Numbered from the stretch's first letter, positions 46,342 through 61,600 are shown. The stretch is DNA of 64,000 nucleotides from Mugil cephalus (GCF_022458985.1 NC_061779.1:17901001-17965000), one strand, 5' to 3'. Program-made: numbers and translations. Notes: a model not told the origin generated them from the letters alone.

Positions 46342-48199
46342 CTACATGACATGACACGTGACGTTACTCTCTCTAAACCCTGTTTCATATATAATTACAC
46401 ACCTGCTGGCACCGGCTAATGCTTTCACGTCGTGACCAAATGCGCTACACATCCTGTGTGACCTCTGTTAGCCAAAACAGCTTGTGAAAGATACAGGGAG
46501 TAGTATCACATCGAGTAAAAGCAAGAGGGAACAGTGTGAGGCCGAACCCTGGGGAGATCGTTTAAGTCTGTGGGCCTCGGCGGCAGCCACCACTGTGTTT
46601 TGTTCTTCTTCCCTCATCAAAATGAGGGCTTTGAATAAAGAACGAGACAAACTGCTCTTCGGAAATCGTGCACAACATTAATCGCTTGGTTCGCCTAAGC
46701 AGAAATAATGGTATGTCGTTTTTTAAATCATCAACAGGCTGCGTTCAAGATGAACACGTTAATGGTCGTATGTTGTGCTGAATGGATGTGAATGGTCTCC
46801 CGTGTCTCTTCTATTAGAAAGTCAGACATGTCATTCAAACTGTCATCCTGGCTTCACCTTCTTTACAGCTTACACTTGCTGCGCCAAAGGTTTAGAGTAC
46901 AAACGGTGTTATTCTGTGGCCACACAGAGGGGTGATTATCATTCAACATCATCGTTGCATAATTACAGAGGAAGTTCTGATTTCTCCAAGGCAATTAATT
47001 AAAGCGGGTACAAAACCTGCAAATTCTTCACAGCGGTCATTTAAACACGACCTGCATGTTCGAAAATATCCTTCTGCTGAGGATTTAAAACCGGTTAAAG
47101 ACCAAGGATGCAGGGGGGGCACGTATGTTTTCCCTGTCTAAACATCCCTCCGCATACTGCGAGGACCAGCAGTTCGCGGGATTGCAGGTCGGTGAGATGA
47201 ATGATCGAGACCCTAATGCGCAAATGACCTGAGAAGACCATTACCTCCAGAGAGCAAGATGAATGCAGGTAGGAAGGGACATCAGCAGTGCTCAGTGGCT
47301 GTGACAGCAGTGCGTCTCTCAAGTGAGGAAGGGTAATGTGAATGTATCGCTACACGGGAGGTTGACTATTTCATAAATGAAGTTGTCTAATGTCCACAGC
47401 CGTCTGCTTGAGTCATTAGCTTCAGGTTTCCAACACGTTGGGCCCAACAGCCTGGGATTTTACAGAGCTCGGGTGGAAAGATGTACAAGTGGACATTTTA
47501 ATATCACGCTTGATGGGACTTCATGTTACAACAGTTTGCTTTCAAGTTGACTAATCTCACGGAGGTGTCATTAGTTTTACAGTTCATTACAGGTCAAGTC
47601 GTTTTCCTGTGTCATCACAGACGGAGACAGACAGCAAGTGTCACTTATGGATTCTGGATGTACTGCTTAAAGCCTATTAAGAGATCCACATAGAAATGCG
47701 GGAGAGCACTCCCTCATAGGGAATGTGATGGCTCACATGTGTTATATACCAATGAACGGGCGGGGGGGGTGGCAAGAGGGCGCCACGTCAGCTGTGCTGT
47801 GCAATGCGGTTTCAGTTGGTGTCGTCTCTTGTAAGCAAACCGTAGTAGTGAACAGGTGAAAAAAGAAAGGAGCTAGTGCACTCTGGAGAGAGGCACTAAC
47901 AGTGATGGATTGTTCATAAGGGGGAAGCTGAGATACACAAAGCTCTGCCTCCTGGATGACGGCAGAGGCAGGAATTAACAGCGGCGACAGATTAAAGTAA
48001 TGTTCCTGCTTTGTTCTTGTTGTCTCCGACTACCAGGTACCCACGTTCGCTACCCCAAGCTGACATGGGTGAGACGCGAAGATGGATGACCAGATTCTTA
48101 TCGTCGCTGCGGAGGAGGAAGGGGTATGTCGGAATGACTGAGTATCAATTCCCCAGTTCCACCCACCTGAAACCATACTGTGCTCGCACTTTTACCCCA

Positions 48200-48620
48200 T
48201 CTTAAAAAGCAGCGCAGTCCATCGAACTGCCCTGCGGTGAGATGACAGCATTGCAGATGAAGCCCGGCGCGATGAGAGAGAAAATCCGGGGGGTTAGCCT
48301 CAGACGGTGTAGGGGAAATGTCAGCCTAAAAGGAATATTTGAATTCCAGGATCGGGTGGATGAATGTGGCCGCCTGGCTTGGATAATAGGCCAATCAAAC
48401 ATTCATGAGTCCCTGTATCAACCCGCGTGGCAGAGTTTGCGTGTTTGACCCTAAAGGCGGTGCGGTACTCCATCAGGAGGGCTCCGAGACAGATTTCTGT
48501 ACATGACCTCACCGCCTCACAGCGAGCGCCGACACCCAAAAGCGCGGACATCCTGGGTACACGGGAACACGCACATGCGGGGCGGTCACGAGAATGTTCG
48601 CTGGTTTGTGTTTGTGTGAA
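48200..48620. other. CpG-richer intronic segment, unexplained
   Basis: CG dinucleotides are much denser here than in surrounding intron, with long reading frames on both strands (48321-48725 minus, 134 codons; 48427-48636 plus). No recognisable protein and no convincing splice pair were found. Candidate conserved non-coding element or regulatory island. Confidence 0.35.
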
Positions 48621-51600
48621 CAGGCCTTTAATTTGACATCTAGTTAAACCAATCCCCCTTCCTAAAAAAGCAATCTTGTTCCTTGATTGTCTTCCAGAAC
48701 CCTGTGTCTGAAATCTGACTGCCATCTGGTTAGTGGGAAGTGAGGAAAAAAAAGATATCTGGATGACTTTACAGACACGTCATTTGTTTATTCCTCTTCT
48801 CGGAGATAGGGCAGGTTCTTCTGTGTAAAAATGAAACACAATAAAATCTTTTCAGGTAAATGGGTTTAAATTGTTCAATCTGACCTTTTTCTGGTGGCTT
48901 GTGTCTGCTGCTTACAAATAGACACTTTCGATGGTTGGTAGGAATATTGAGACACTTAAAAGTGTATAGGGAAAGAACCCCTCTCAAGCGAGAGCAGGCT
49001 CACATTTCTGAGTTCGGTGGTCTAAAGTAAGTCCTTCTGTCCCGCCAACGCACATATCAGTTGCCAAAGCTTAGCAGCGCTGACAATTAGGATCTGAGAA
49101 GGATTGTGGCAGATCTTTCAGCTCAGGGGCCTTTGTCAACAGCATTAAAATCCTATCATCCACCTTCACCTCTGTCATGGTACTTCTCACTTCCATTTCC
49201 TGGGTTTCACCGTGAAACTAGTTTCTGCGGTAAAGCGCATTAATAAAAGCAGAGGGAATGGCTAACATTCAAAAGCCCTCACGGCATTCGATTCCATTGA
49301 CAAGTGATCAAGGTCAAGGTGTTCAAATGGAGAAAAATCCCAAGATGAAGATACTGAAGCTGCCCGACTGTGAGGTGACATCCCATTAAATCCTCCACAG
49401 TAAGAACATTAAACCTCTCTTTCATCAAACCACACTTTGATCTGCTCCACTTTAATATTTCACTGAGAGGCAGTGGAATGAAACAAATTTGATTAATACA
49501 TTAACCATTTAGATTCATCGGCTGATTAGAATGAAAATGAATTAAGCACACTGTCCTATCTCGCGCACCATCTATGCATGTTGTTTCATGGCAGTAATTA
49601 CCGAGAGGCCTGCAATCTGATGATCTGAATCTCAAATTAATTTCAGGCTCACCTTCTTCCACGAGACTGATCTAACTTTGCGTCAGCATTCGTCTTGTGT
49701 TGCAACCATTGTTAGGTCAGACGTTAATTTGTTAGAGCATTTATCAAGGAAATATAAGTGGACCACTGTTAGCGCGATGTGACATTGATATTTTTCAGAA
49801 AAAGATGAGGCAAATTCTATACATGCAGTCTGCCTTGCGTGTCCTCTGCACGCCTTTAACGATTCTGCGATTTTCTATTTGACCTTCATCAAACATCCCA
49901 TCGCACACAGACTCTACACCCTATCAGTGCTTCCTGAGGTAATTCACTAGCTTAGTTTCACAGTTCAGTGGCTTCTGCAGCACGGACAAGCCCTCCAAAC
50001 CTGTGAGACCAGGCCCTGTCTCCTGCTCCGAAACTCTGATACTGTCACCGACTGTACCAATCAAAAGTTGATAATGACAGAGAGAGGCATTAGAGATGTG
50101 GAGGGACGACGGGATGGTGGCAAGGTCGGGAAGTATTAGATACCCTTAAAGTGATGACATCTCCTGCGGGCGTGATGTGAAATGTAAAGCTGTCGCAGAG
50201 GATCAAGCGGTGTCAGAGTGGACATAATGCTGAAATTCTTTTCCTGAGGACGTACTGTAACATACACTCTGCCAGATATTACTCTGACCAGCCGAGAAAG
50301 GCTCCATATTTTACAAGTCGTGACAAGGAGCAAATGGAGCAAAGCTGCACAACAATACGGTTCTCTGTACCTTCTCCACAAGGCTGAAAGAGCACAATAT
50401 TCATCCTTGCTGACAGTTAAATAATAGATGTACCAAAAAAAATGTAATTTTCCCCCTGAACTCCATCATGCTATGAACTATGAATTCGGGATTTGAAGAA
50501 AATGGATTATACTGTCTGCATGTCATAAAGGCATACTAACATGAGTGACAAGAAGATATAAATTATCTGGAATTGGATTTGCGAAGACCGCAAGATTTAT
50601 GGAGTGCTACAGGAGAGGTCGTGAGGGCAGTTATGTCACATTAAGAGGCCTCATAAAACTAGCAGTAGTTCTTAAAAAAAAAACAGGGACACAAAAAAAG
50701 GGCTACGGGGAGTAAAGAAATGTAAAACACGCTGTCGTATTTACAGGTGAGCAGGGACACGTGAGAGTTGCCGAATGAAGGAAATTTCTCTGGTGTAATT
50801 TATGTTTAGATTATTAATGAACCAAACGTACTTGTGTTTTGGCCAGCCTGTTAAAATATTAAGCACATTCTGTATTTACCCACCAAGAACACACTGTGAA
50901 AAAGTACAAATAAAAAATCGTTGGAATGCCAGATAGACTGGAAGCATCACCAGGGGCTTGCAAGGTGAATTTTTTAGTGCAGTGTGTGCAAGTCTGGATG
51001 ATATACTACAAGCTTTCAAGAAGCTGAAACACAATAAATGAACATGATCTCCAACATGATCCCTAAGCATCATTGCTGATGTTCTGCACTGCATCTCTGG
51101 CTACGGGCGGGGAGCACAACATCCAAAATGTTGCCTCTCTTGGGTTTGGACACCAAAGACTGATGGGATTAAGAGTTTGTGGGCTGATAGGACTTTGCTC
51201 TGATGCTATCCTTCAGATATACATCATTATAGAGAGGGGAATCCCACCGGCACTGGGATTAGCCCGCTAGATTTTCTCTGCAGGTGATAAGGGAGAGAAG
51301 GGGATGCTGGCAGAACTACACAACATAATGGGGAGATGGAAAAGCGGAGATAGGGGGGAGCCAGAGGACTGTAATGCGTGTGGTAGGAAAAACACAGCGC
51401 CCGAGTATGAGTAACTCCGAACAATAGCTACAGGGAAGGACAACTTTGAGATAGGTGAACGTTGCCGACTCTGAGGGCGAGAAACTTACACACGCACGGG
51501 CTACATTGTTCTAACTGCATGTTGCAGTAAAATGAAGCGTGGAGCAGACGTGCGAGATCTTTTTTTTTTATGCCTTCCACAATCCAGCTGAGATCCAGCC

Positions 51601-54579
51601 TCTGCAGGTTTGTGGAAAGGCGATGGGCGGAGCTCAAGGTTGTCATGTGAAGTTCATGGAAACAGAAAGCGTGCCTACATGCCAGTGTGCGTTAATGCAC
51701 TGTAATTGAAGACTCTGTGGCAGCAATGTCAATGTAGCTTTGATCTTCCGGGTGAACGTTCACCCAGGAGTCTCACGAGCTACACAGACCCAATAAAGAC
51801 CAGCACGATTCCTCTCTTTTAGCCGTGCCGACACAGATAAATCATATAGAATAATCCCTCACGTATAGTTCTGGCAAAGGCACCTCAGCTCGCTCTCGCT
51901 CACATATCAAACATGTATTCCCTCAGCCCTCCAAATCCCAGCTTAACCCTCACCCCGCAAAACCAGGCGGCTAGTTATCACCGCAGCTTTGACATTAGCA
52001 TGCACGCCCTCTCTCATTTGGGAGATCTTCTTAAGAGTCAGGGATGATAAAAAGCTTTCCTCTCTACCGCTCTTCCGTTCCTGACTTTGAGTCACCCTTC
52101 CTCTGCCTGGACCTGCCTGCCTCTAACTATGAGTTGGAGATGAAACGCTCCATTCCCTTTCTTTTTTCCCTCCTCCTTTTCTATTATCATGCAGTGCTAG
52201 CATAGCCCCTCATTGACATTTTTCTTTTCTTCTGCTCCCCAACAGTCGCTCAGTCTACACCTGCTGACACTTGAGAAACAACTGCTGTCCTATGCAAAAA
52301 AAAAAGCACCCCTATTCCACTGCTATTAAGTGCCAAGTCATCTTTATTTCAGCTACTCATCGTCATGATCGCAACCAATCCCTCGTGGCACTTTCTTTTA
52401 ATTACTGGGTGAATGGGTGTTCTGTGTTAATAGAGATTTTACAAGGGCTGACTGTCGGCAGGGCCCATAAAATAGTGACCCCACAAACACGCAAATGTTA
52501 AAATAATATTTTGGGTCAGGAAGCGCCCTCGTATATGCGAACCTTCAATCAGACAGGACGCGATGAAATCAAGGTGCACTTATTCAAGTGTTGCTCAGAG
52601 TCTCATTTGTCATTCCATGTTTAGATTTCTGCCCGTCCTGCTTACATTACTTCAGAAGGCCAGGGGCTAAAAATACATTGCGAACAGTGTTAGCGTAATG
52701 CTTTGATAATGCAATTACACTGCTTTGTGGCTGGATGGGGTGGGCAAAGGAACATGAAAGAGGGGTTGGCGGCACGAAGGGACGCCGTGGCTATGGATTA
52801 TAAGAAAACGTGATAATAAAAATGAAATCGTCAGACACTCGAGAGATTATGCTAATGAACTCATTCTGTATTCGTCATAGGTTAATTGACATGAAGGCGA
52901 GAGAGCGGTGGCATTTTCTTGAACACAGAGCGCTTTGATCGAGCAGGGGAGCGCGTCGCCTCACCTCTGGAACATAAAGGAATGAAATGAAGTTAAAGGT
53001 GAAAACTCTGAGTTTTACACACCATAAATCATTGCTAGTTGTATTAAGCTAGCTCGCTGTAGTAATGGTGTTAGTTGTATTGTTCCTTTTTCTGGAAAAA
53101 AAAAAAAAAGTAGTCGACAAAGCACAATCAGAATGCCGTAAAATGCATCAAACCGGCCTTAATGTACGTAAGAACCTGTGCTGATGCTCAGCTAGTATTG
53201 ATCAGATGTAATTTCAAAGCGACCCCGGTGACCTTTGTTGTCTGATCGGGTGATAGAGAAGAGAAAAAAACGTGAAAGGTCTTGTGGATTAGTGCCTCTG
53301 TGTTGGAAAGGGGAACTGGTCCAGGAGCCTCATCACACTGACAGCAGATTAGTGCTCCGCGGCGCCAGAGCAGACGGTGCAAGATTAACTTTGATGTGCG
53401 ATTCCACACAGAGCAGCCGCTGGATATCAGCTTCCTCCACCAAATGGCCCCTTAACTGTGAGTCTGCAATGCGCGCATACATGAGCTGCACTATCTAAAA
53501 ATCTGCTTTTTAAATGGCCGACTAAAGTGTCAGATTTTGGACACATTCATTTGTGCTTCCGGTGAAGAAATATCCTTGTGTTGTTTTTTTTTTTTTTTTT
53601 TTTAATTTTACTGTTCCACTTTTGGTTAGCAGCCAGTTTGCCATTCAGTTGTTATTTTCAGTATCAATTGGCCTCTCGAGTGTTTTCTTATTAAAGTGGC
53701 TCTTGATGATCAGATTCATTGTGAGGATGCAGCTTTTAAAATAGTTCTCTTGTGCAACATGAACCCAAAAATGTGTTTCAGAAGAACTAGAAATATACTG
53801 GTGGAGAGTTCCTGGAGAAATCCTATCAAGAAGCTTTTTTGGTGCTGCAAATCACTTGTAATCAATTTTGATCATTTCATTCATTTTTTTTTCAATCTGT
53901 CCGTCACCCAACCATATAAAAATGCAATATTAAAGTGAGTAGCAGATTAATAAATCAACTGTTTAAACTATTAAGTGTAAATGTCAAAAAATAATTGAAA
54001 ATGCCCATCACCATTTAGCAGAGCTGACGGAGAGGTCTGGACCAATTGTTTCTTAATTCCCAATAACAGAGGAGAAAGAATGGCAACATATTGGAGAAGC
54101 TGAAACCTGCAATGTTCTGATTAACATACTAATGTTAGCGTGTCAACTAATCCATCTTCATAAGAACTGAAAAACCAGCAGGGTTTAAAGATCCAGAAAA
54201 CGTAGAAGAGGAAAGTATATGCGGAAGGTTAATATTACAATAAGATGTATTTTTAAATCAAAACATGATGCAATCAAATACATTTCAGCTTTTTGCACCA
54301 AACAGCTGCAGCCCCTCGTATTCAAGTTTGCTTCCTGTACAAACAAAGCTACAGATCCAGGATGGTTGATGCTGCGTGTGCTCCACTCAATACAGAAACG
54401 GCCTCAGAATATTTGTCACACCAGTGAAGTATTTTTAATTCCTCAGAGGGCGCCTTTGAAACAAACATCAAGGTACGATTTCCAGTCGTTTAAAAAAATA
54501 AATAAAACAGCTCCGCGTTCAAAGGGACACTTCAAAATCTCACAGTGAAGCTGAGGGGTATAGAAAAGGTTGTGATGAG

Positions 54580-54800
54580 ACTGAAAGGGCCGCGAAGCGT
54601 AAAAATGTACCGAGCGCTCTCAAACAGAGAGGGTGGACGGCAGCCAAGCTGGCGACAGCGGCGAGGCCAGATAACAGCGAGGACCAGGAACTGGCGAGAA
54701 CCTGTGGGGAAGTGTTGGGAGGTGCTTGGTAGTGCTGCGTCGCCGCTAACAGCTGCTGACTGGTCCCCCGGGGCAGAGCACAGCCGCTAGCCGCAACCCT
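54580..54800. other. CpG-richer intronic segment, unexplained
   Basis: GGGCCGCGAAGCG, GCGACAGCGGCGAGGCC and GCGTCGCCGC words cluster in about 220 bases. Overlapping open frames on both strands look like a by-product of the base composition. No recognised motif. Confidence 0.35.
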
Positions 54801-57800
54801 CACCCCACCTGCACCGCGCTACTTTGTGAGCATGGGGACATCATTACGTTTCCCATTTCACTCCTCCAGATTCCTCCTGTCAAATCAAAAAAGGACACGG
54901 AAAATAATAACTCGGAGCCACGAACAGAACAACAACAGCAACACGACCAAAAGGTCATTTTACCACTGGAAACTGGACTTGCATCCACACAATGTATCAG
55001 TCAGCGATGATGTTGTTGCTGTGTCGTCCTCGTGTGGCTGGTGGGGTGGTGGGGGGGCAAAAGCCTGAATTACACTGACCCTGAGCCACTGTGTACTTAA
55101 TGACACAACTCCCATTATTTATAACTTCAGCATCTTTGTCACTGCAGAGGACGTGCCTCCTGATGAATAATGAGGTTTAAACTCTGAGGACAGGCAGAGT
55201 AAAAGGCACAGCTTTGGCCCCCAACCACTGACAGAGCATTCAAATGTACCGTTAACAATCACGACTGAATGAAGGTTATTCATTTTAATCACACCACAGC
55301 ATGCCCTTCCTTCCACTGTCCCACAGGGGTTGCTATATTTAAGCACTTTTTCATTTCTACTCCTTTTTTTGGTCTTGGCTGATGGCAAGGCGATTGCTTT
55401 GTGGGATGTCTGCCCTTGAAGAATCAGACAACAGAGGGAGATATTTATACATACTGTAGATGTGATGTGAGCGAACTGTATCATATTCTGTCATTCTTCT
55501 TTGACTGCGTGGTGTTGAGACATCAAATCGCAGCCACCACCACCCCCCTTTTTAGCCTTCTTCCTTTGTTAAATGTTTCCCCTCTAAAACACGTAATGTT
55601 GGTTTTGTACTTCCATTGTAGGATTAGCTGTCAGTCCTGAGGGAGACAGACAGAGTTGGAACATTCATCTCCCATTTTTCCCATTCATTTGCCCGCTTTC
55701 TAATTGGGCTTCTCCATCTGTTGAGGTCTACAAATTGTCTTCTGGGGATGCTACAGCTAAAACATCCTATCAAACACACAAATGCATCAGGGACACTCTT
55801 CTTGGAGCTCTGCCATGCCAGGCACTGAATGAGTAGGCTGTGTGTGTGTGTTTGTGTGTATGCGTGCACCTGTGTGATGATGCATAATCAGAAGTCCAGC
55901 AGCATACAGCCTGGAGATAAGTAGATATACAGCATACGCTTAACTCTGATTTGAAGCTGGCAGAATCGGCTGCTTGGGAAATTAATCTATCTACCACACA
56001 GCAGATCTGCCCGTGGAGACTGACATACTTTAATAAGAATTATTTCACAAGATGACAAAGTTGATGGGTGCCTGAATCACAGCGTCAGTCGTATTGACTG
56101 TTATGTCACATGCTCATCTAATGGATGTTTCTCCCCCTGCAATCCCCAAAGATGTTGAGCAAACAGAATCAAACTCTGAAAAATGGCAAACTTTCTGGAT
56201 TCTTTCCCAACTCCAACTTGGGAGCTGTTAATGATATGGCAAATTGTGTTCCTCACGCTTGTCACTCTTTACATCCCATTGACTGGGAGTTGAATACTCA
56301 GGAGCGAGCAGTGGGACGTGTGACAGTGTATTTGTGGTGATGATTACAGCCCATTAACTTTGATGGATGCCATTTCATAGAAAAGACGATGGGAGTTGGA
56401 ACAACGGCAGCGCAGCTTGTTTTCTGTCACGGACATGTGTACACAAAATCGTGGGGGGAAAAGCAAACTGAAGGAAAGTCCATGCAAAATTGATGTTCGG
56501 GAGATGAACAGGACCACTTCACCTTTAGAGGCAACCGAATGTCACGTTCGAGAGGTTGAGGTTGGCTCACGCTCAGGCGTGTTTCCCCTGTGACCTCCAG
56601 AGGACAGCAAGATCTGCTGCTAGAAGATACATGAGGAATACAAATGCTATGTGTGTTTCCGTGCATGTAAGATTGAGTCTGCGTGTGCAAGTAAATGAGA
56701 GCAAGCTGCATCTGAAATTGATTGCAGTGTCTGGCTTTATTAATGTTAACTGTCAAGGTAGCGTTCTTCTTCACTTGCCTGTCTTTGTCTTTTGGCCTCA
56801 GTCATAACGAGACGCATCCGTTTGTCTGTGGCCATTATGTAAAAATATTCCCGCGTTTGCCAGAAATCCAACTCTTAAGCTCCTCCACAAGGATTATGGG
56901 CAATTGGCTAAGAGGAAAAATACAAATAATAATCAACCGTTTACGCTTTTCCGCTAATACCTTAAAAAAAAAAAGAAGAGAAAATCCCCACATGGAAATA
57001 AAATCCTTAAGCAGCTGAGATACTCCTGTGTTGGACACCTGCAGTGAGACAAGCAGCTAGGAAATCCCCTGGATGGGAGCTGAACTTGCGCCGCGCTAAC
57101 ACCAAGCTGAACAATCTACGGTAGCTATCATCTGTCCCCTTCAAAATTAAGCCTTGAAATGGTTGCCACTTTTAAATCTTTTAGTTTCATTCAGTGTGGC
57201 GTGTCAGCCACTGACAAGACAGGATTAGGATTTGTCATCATGCTGTTTTTTTTTTTTTTTTTCAACTTTCAACTTTAATGCGCTTACCTGGTGTGACCTT
57301 GTTAGTTGTTAGCCTAACTCAATCCCTGGGGAATCACAGTAGGTGAGACCCACTGTGATTTTTGGATTTTACCACTAGTGCATTAACCAGAAGCATTCAT
57401 CTAAATTTATAAACTCCTGAGTGATTTAATCTATAATGGTGTCTTTCGTTTGAAAAATCCAAATGATAGCTGCTAGATAATGTCCTTCTGAAGGCAGCCT
57501 ACAATGGAAACACTGAAGTACCACAATGTTGTATTTTAGTCCAGACAATGCAGTTACATGAGACATACTGCATGTAAATGTCTCGTGGAGAGCTACACCA
57601 TGGTCACGGTGCCCCTGTGGGCACCATGGTGGGAGTCAGAGGTGACACATTAGCAGAGGAACACCAGCATCCTGCATGCGCACTTTGAATAAAGCTCAGC
57701 AGAATGATTAATGTTTCAGTAAAATGTGAATTAATCAACCTGATAGCCTGAGAAAAATAAAGAGGAGCACATTTCTGTAATGAGATATGTTTTAGCAGTT

Positions 57801-58525
57801 ATATCAAAACAGTGTCTGATGTTAGAGTCAGTCAGTGTGACATTAGAGCCAGAATAAGAGTCCTCGCCATTTAACACTAGCTGTACGGTTATATTAGAAA
57901 AATCACTCAAAAGTCATTTCGCTGCACAAATACAAATATATGAACACATATGAATTAGATGGCCATCAAATCTGGTACAAATCATCCCCCCGGCAGCACA
58001 AATATCTGCATAAAAATTCACAGTGATCCATCCATAGTAGCGATATTCCACCCTAGTGGTTTACTGACTTACTGACTCACTGCTGCTAGATGCGTATGCA
58101 TAAATCTGGCAGAAAATACTATAGTTTATCGCAGCCGGATGGTAAATTATGTTGAAAATACAGACAAGAGAAAGACACTGATATGTGCTGCCTTCCACCT
58201 GTCATGTAATGATTCTTAATTTACAGTGGGTGGCCACAGTAAAACCATCATCGTGGTTTCCCTTTGTGAAGATTCAGTGCTCAATTCTCGAGAGTGTGGC
58301 AGTAAAGAGTTGATTTAACACTGCGGCAAGACCATCGGTTGCAGTCTTTTAATTGCATCACAGTGTGATGTGTGGTTAAAATTTTGATAAGAGAAACACA
58401 TACGGAAAAGGACAAACAATGCAATTTTCACAACCTGTTATTAGTGAGCTATTATAGTGGAATATGCAGCATGATAAATAATTTACCTAATGTCCCAGAC
58501 CAATGGATGGTACATTTGCCCAATA

Positions 58526-58609
58526 TACGCTACCAGTCAAAAGTTTGGAGACACCTTCTCATTCAATTTAATGGGGTGTGTCCAGACTTTTGACTGGTGC
58601 TGCACACTA
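58526..58609 (+). mobile_element. Short palindromic MITE, copy 1 (ACCAGTCAAAAGT termini)
   Basis: About 84 bases. The left arm CTACCAGTCAAAAGTTTGGAGACA mirrors the right arm TGTCCAGACTTTTGACTGGTGC. TA dinucleotides lie at both outer edges, as expected for a Tc1/mariner-type insertion. Non-coding. Confidence 0.75.
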
Positions 58610-61600
58610 CTAGATAGAATAAAATGCTGAATAGCAATAATATTATTTATCTTTAAAGACTCCTACACTTGCACTGGATTAGCTGAAACTGTCAGCTGAG
58701 GGTGATGGCTGAAGTCTGAACTTGACACGAAATGATGGCCCCATAGGATCACCACTTAATATGACATCAATCCATGTGAGACAGTTAAAGAAGAGGGAAA
58801 CAGTCGGGCTTTGGTTACACACCTGTACACGGGGAAAATAGTCTGAGGTGAAAGAGAAAAATATAGCCCTGAAGCACATGCCCTGTTTAGTTTCTGTTTG
58901 ACCAAATGGCCTACATTAGATGATATATTTAGCTATTTATAGTAGCTGGGGCAGGCAGGAAACAGCTGCCATGCGTCAGGGTGACAGGCTGACATCCCTC
59001 ATCTCAGCAGGACCTCCCTGCCAGGCAGACAGGAGGAAGCTCTTTATGCCTAAACTGAAATGGGACATAGCCTCTTATCATTCATACAGCATACAGAAAC
59101 TAATAATCTAAGGAGCCTGTGGCAAAGTCTCAACAATGAAACTGGGTTAACAGTGGCAAGTATGGGCAGCTCAGTTCAAAGCCACACTTGTGCACTTTAC
59201 AGAGATCTGTATTTTATTTCTTTCTCTTATTTTCTTTTTTTTCTTTTTTTTCAGTTTTCACAGCGAACGCTGTGGATTTCGTTCAAGTGGGATCGGTATT
59301 GATTACGCTTTCATTATTGCATCCTGCTGCCGCAACTGGCACAAGATTCCTCAGATGGTGCGTGAACAGCGAAACAAAGATTTTACCAAACAAACAGGGT
59401 GAATCAATATTCATGAATCTGCTCATGTTCGGGTATTATGAACGGCTGTAAACAAAGTTTCAATTAATGTGTTGGCATCAAAGTTTCATTGTTCTCTCTG
59501 AAACTGACGACAAGCTATGCCTCGTGTTTGTCTCCGGAACATGAAAGTCCGTATTGATTTCAGCGCTTTCGCGGGCAACAAGACAGTAACCGGTGTGAAC
59601 ATAACAGACTGTCGCACGATGAAAGTCTATCTCCAACATGAATGTGTGCTACACAGCGTTTAGGAGTAGGTACTTGAGAAACTGGTGTGACTGTCAGGGT
59701 AATGGATTTCTCTCATTTCACCCGGGTTAATGTTTTTGCTGAGAGGCTTTAAAATCTGCATAGCTTTCTTTTTAAAACCCTGATAAAGTCCTATCACTCT
59801 TTAAAGGAGGCGGCAGAGAGGCGCAAGTTACATCAGCCTTTGAATCCTTTTGTTTCTGTTTCATTCGCGCAGCAGACTGACGATTGCTGTTAGCTGTAAT
59901 CTCTGAATCTCTGCTGATCACAGATGTTGGCTTGTTGGCTGAGGGGTGTTTTTGATAAAGAGACAAATGTCAGGGGGAGGGATACTCGCACTCTGGCGTT
60001 ATGAAAGCTGGCACCATCTCAAGATATTGTGTTTGCTATGCTGTCCCATGCGCCTGAGAGAAATAATCGGCGCAACACTCCCATTCCAAACTCCTCACAG
60101 TGATGGGTGGGACTATCACCGCCTTCCTCCTAACGTTATCATCCTACATCTGTGCTGCAAAGCTGGATTTTGAGGTCAAGGAGGGGGCAAGGCTGCTTCT
60201 GTTCAGGAGATGCAGGATAATGAATGCTAGTTCAATTTTTGCCATAGTGACAGTGGCATCTAAAAATAAAAGAACAACTGTTTCTCTCTCCACCGGCACT
60301 CATTACTGCACATGCCAGTGTGGGGAGCAGTGTTATGTTCGCATAGCTATGCAAACAGTAAAAACGTTTACCATGAAAGCAAACCCAGGTTGTACTTTGT
60401 ATGCTGATTAGCCACAAAAGTAATAAATGCAAGGCCACTGACTTGCATACTTTATGTTAAACTCACTATTTATTAAAGTGATTTTTTTCTTCGTAATGCT
60501 AATGCGACTCATATAAATTAATTAATTTTGTGTTTCAACACAGTACTGTGCAGATAATTAGTTTGCTGACCTTACCCTGAAACGTGTAATTTCAGTGAGT
60601 GGTAGTGACTATTTTTCTCCAAAGAAAACCACCTAGTGGCTGTTCTTGAACTTGTAAAAAGGGTTTGTGTAGAAATGCACAAACGTTGTGGAATCTGCTC
60701 TGATAAAAGGGCACAAGTACGCAACGTGGAGTGTTAAAAAAAACAAAAAAAAAAACACACTCTAATACTTATACTGAGGGCGGTGATGTGTCCATGAAAT
60801 TCTCAGTGCACTCCAGATTAAAGGAATACTGCAATACTGGTTTTTGAAAATGTAGATAAGACAAAAACTCATCTTGTCCATGAACTCAAGAACAATGCAG
60901 GCTTAATTTGAGTGATTTAATAAATAAAGTATCTTCAAATGCACCTTCTTCATGGTGTGACTATGCTACATTTAAGGCTTGGTCAGTTTAAGATAGAAAA
61001 GATCACAGTATCAAACTTAGATAATATAAAGGAAGCAGTGCGCTTTAGGTAAAAAAATGTACTACCTAATTTTCTTGTCTCTGAAACAGTGGCTGTCTTC
61101 CTTATTCTTGGGACAACAGCCTGAGATAAGATGACTGATACCACTGTGGCGCTAGTTAGCTTAGCCTCATATAAAAAGATATAAGAACTAGACTCAGAGA
61201 CAATATGCAAAGAGCGAGAAAGTGGAGGAAACACTTCTATGAAATAAACAGGACTCAATCAAAATTAAGAAACATACTGACCAATTTGACACCACTTAAA
61301 AGGGCCAAATGGAGCTACTATTTCTATTTAGTTTAAAAATAACCCTTAAATCTTAGGCCTTTGGTTCATCCACTGTCTGAAACCTGCAGTTTTAGCTCTT
61401 GTCTCTTTAAGGCCACCCTCCCCAAAAGCCCTAGCCCGGAAGTAGGCTGGATGTCCCGGCAGTAAGTCTGGAACTACTCTATTGGGAACTGATTATTGGA
61501 GAGACAATTTAATTGTTTGGAAGAGATTTATGTGATGACGTCCAGAAGAGTAACAGTGACGTAGTCATACATGTCACCTGGGCGTGTTGGGTTTGAATTT

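Noticed and set aside
48321-48725. 134-codon minus-strand open frame in the kcnd2 intron
   Set aside because: Not similar to Kv4 exon 1 or any protein I know; an opposing frame is open too, which fits base composition. Kept only as a CpG-rich segment.
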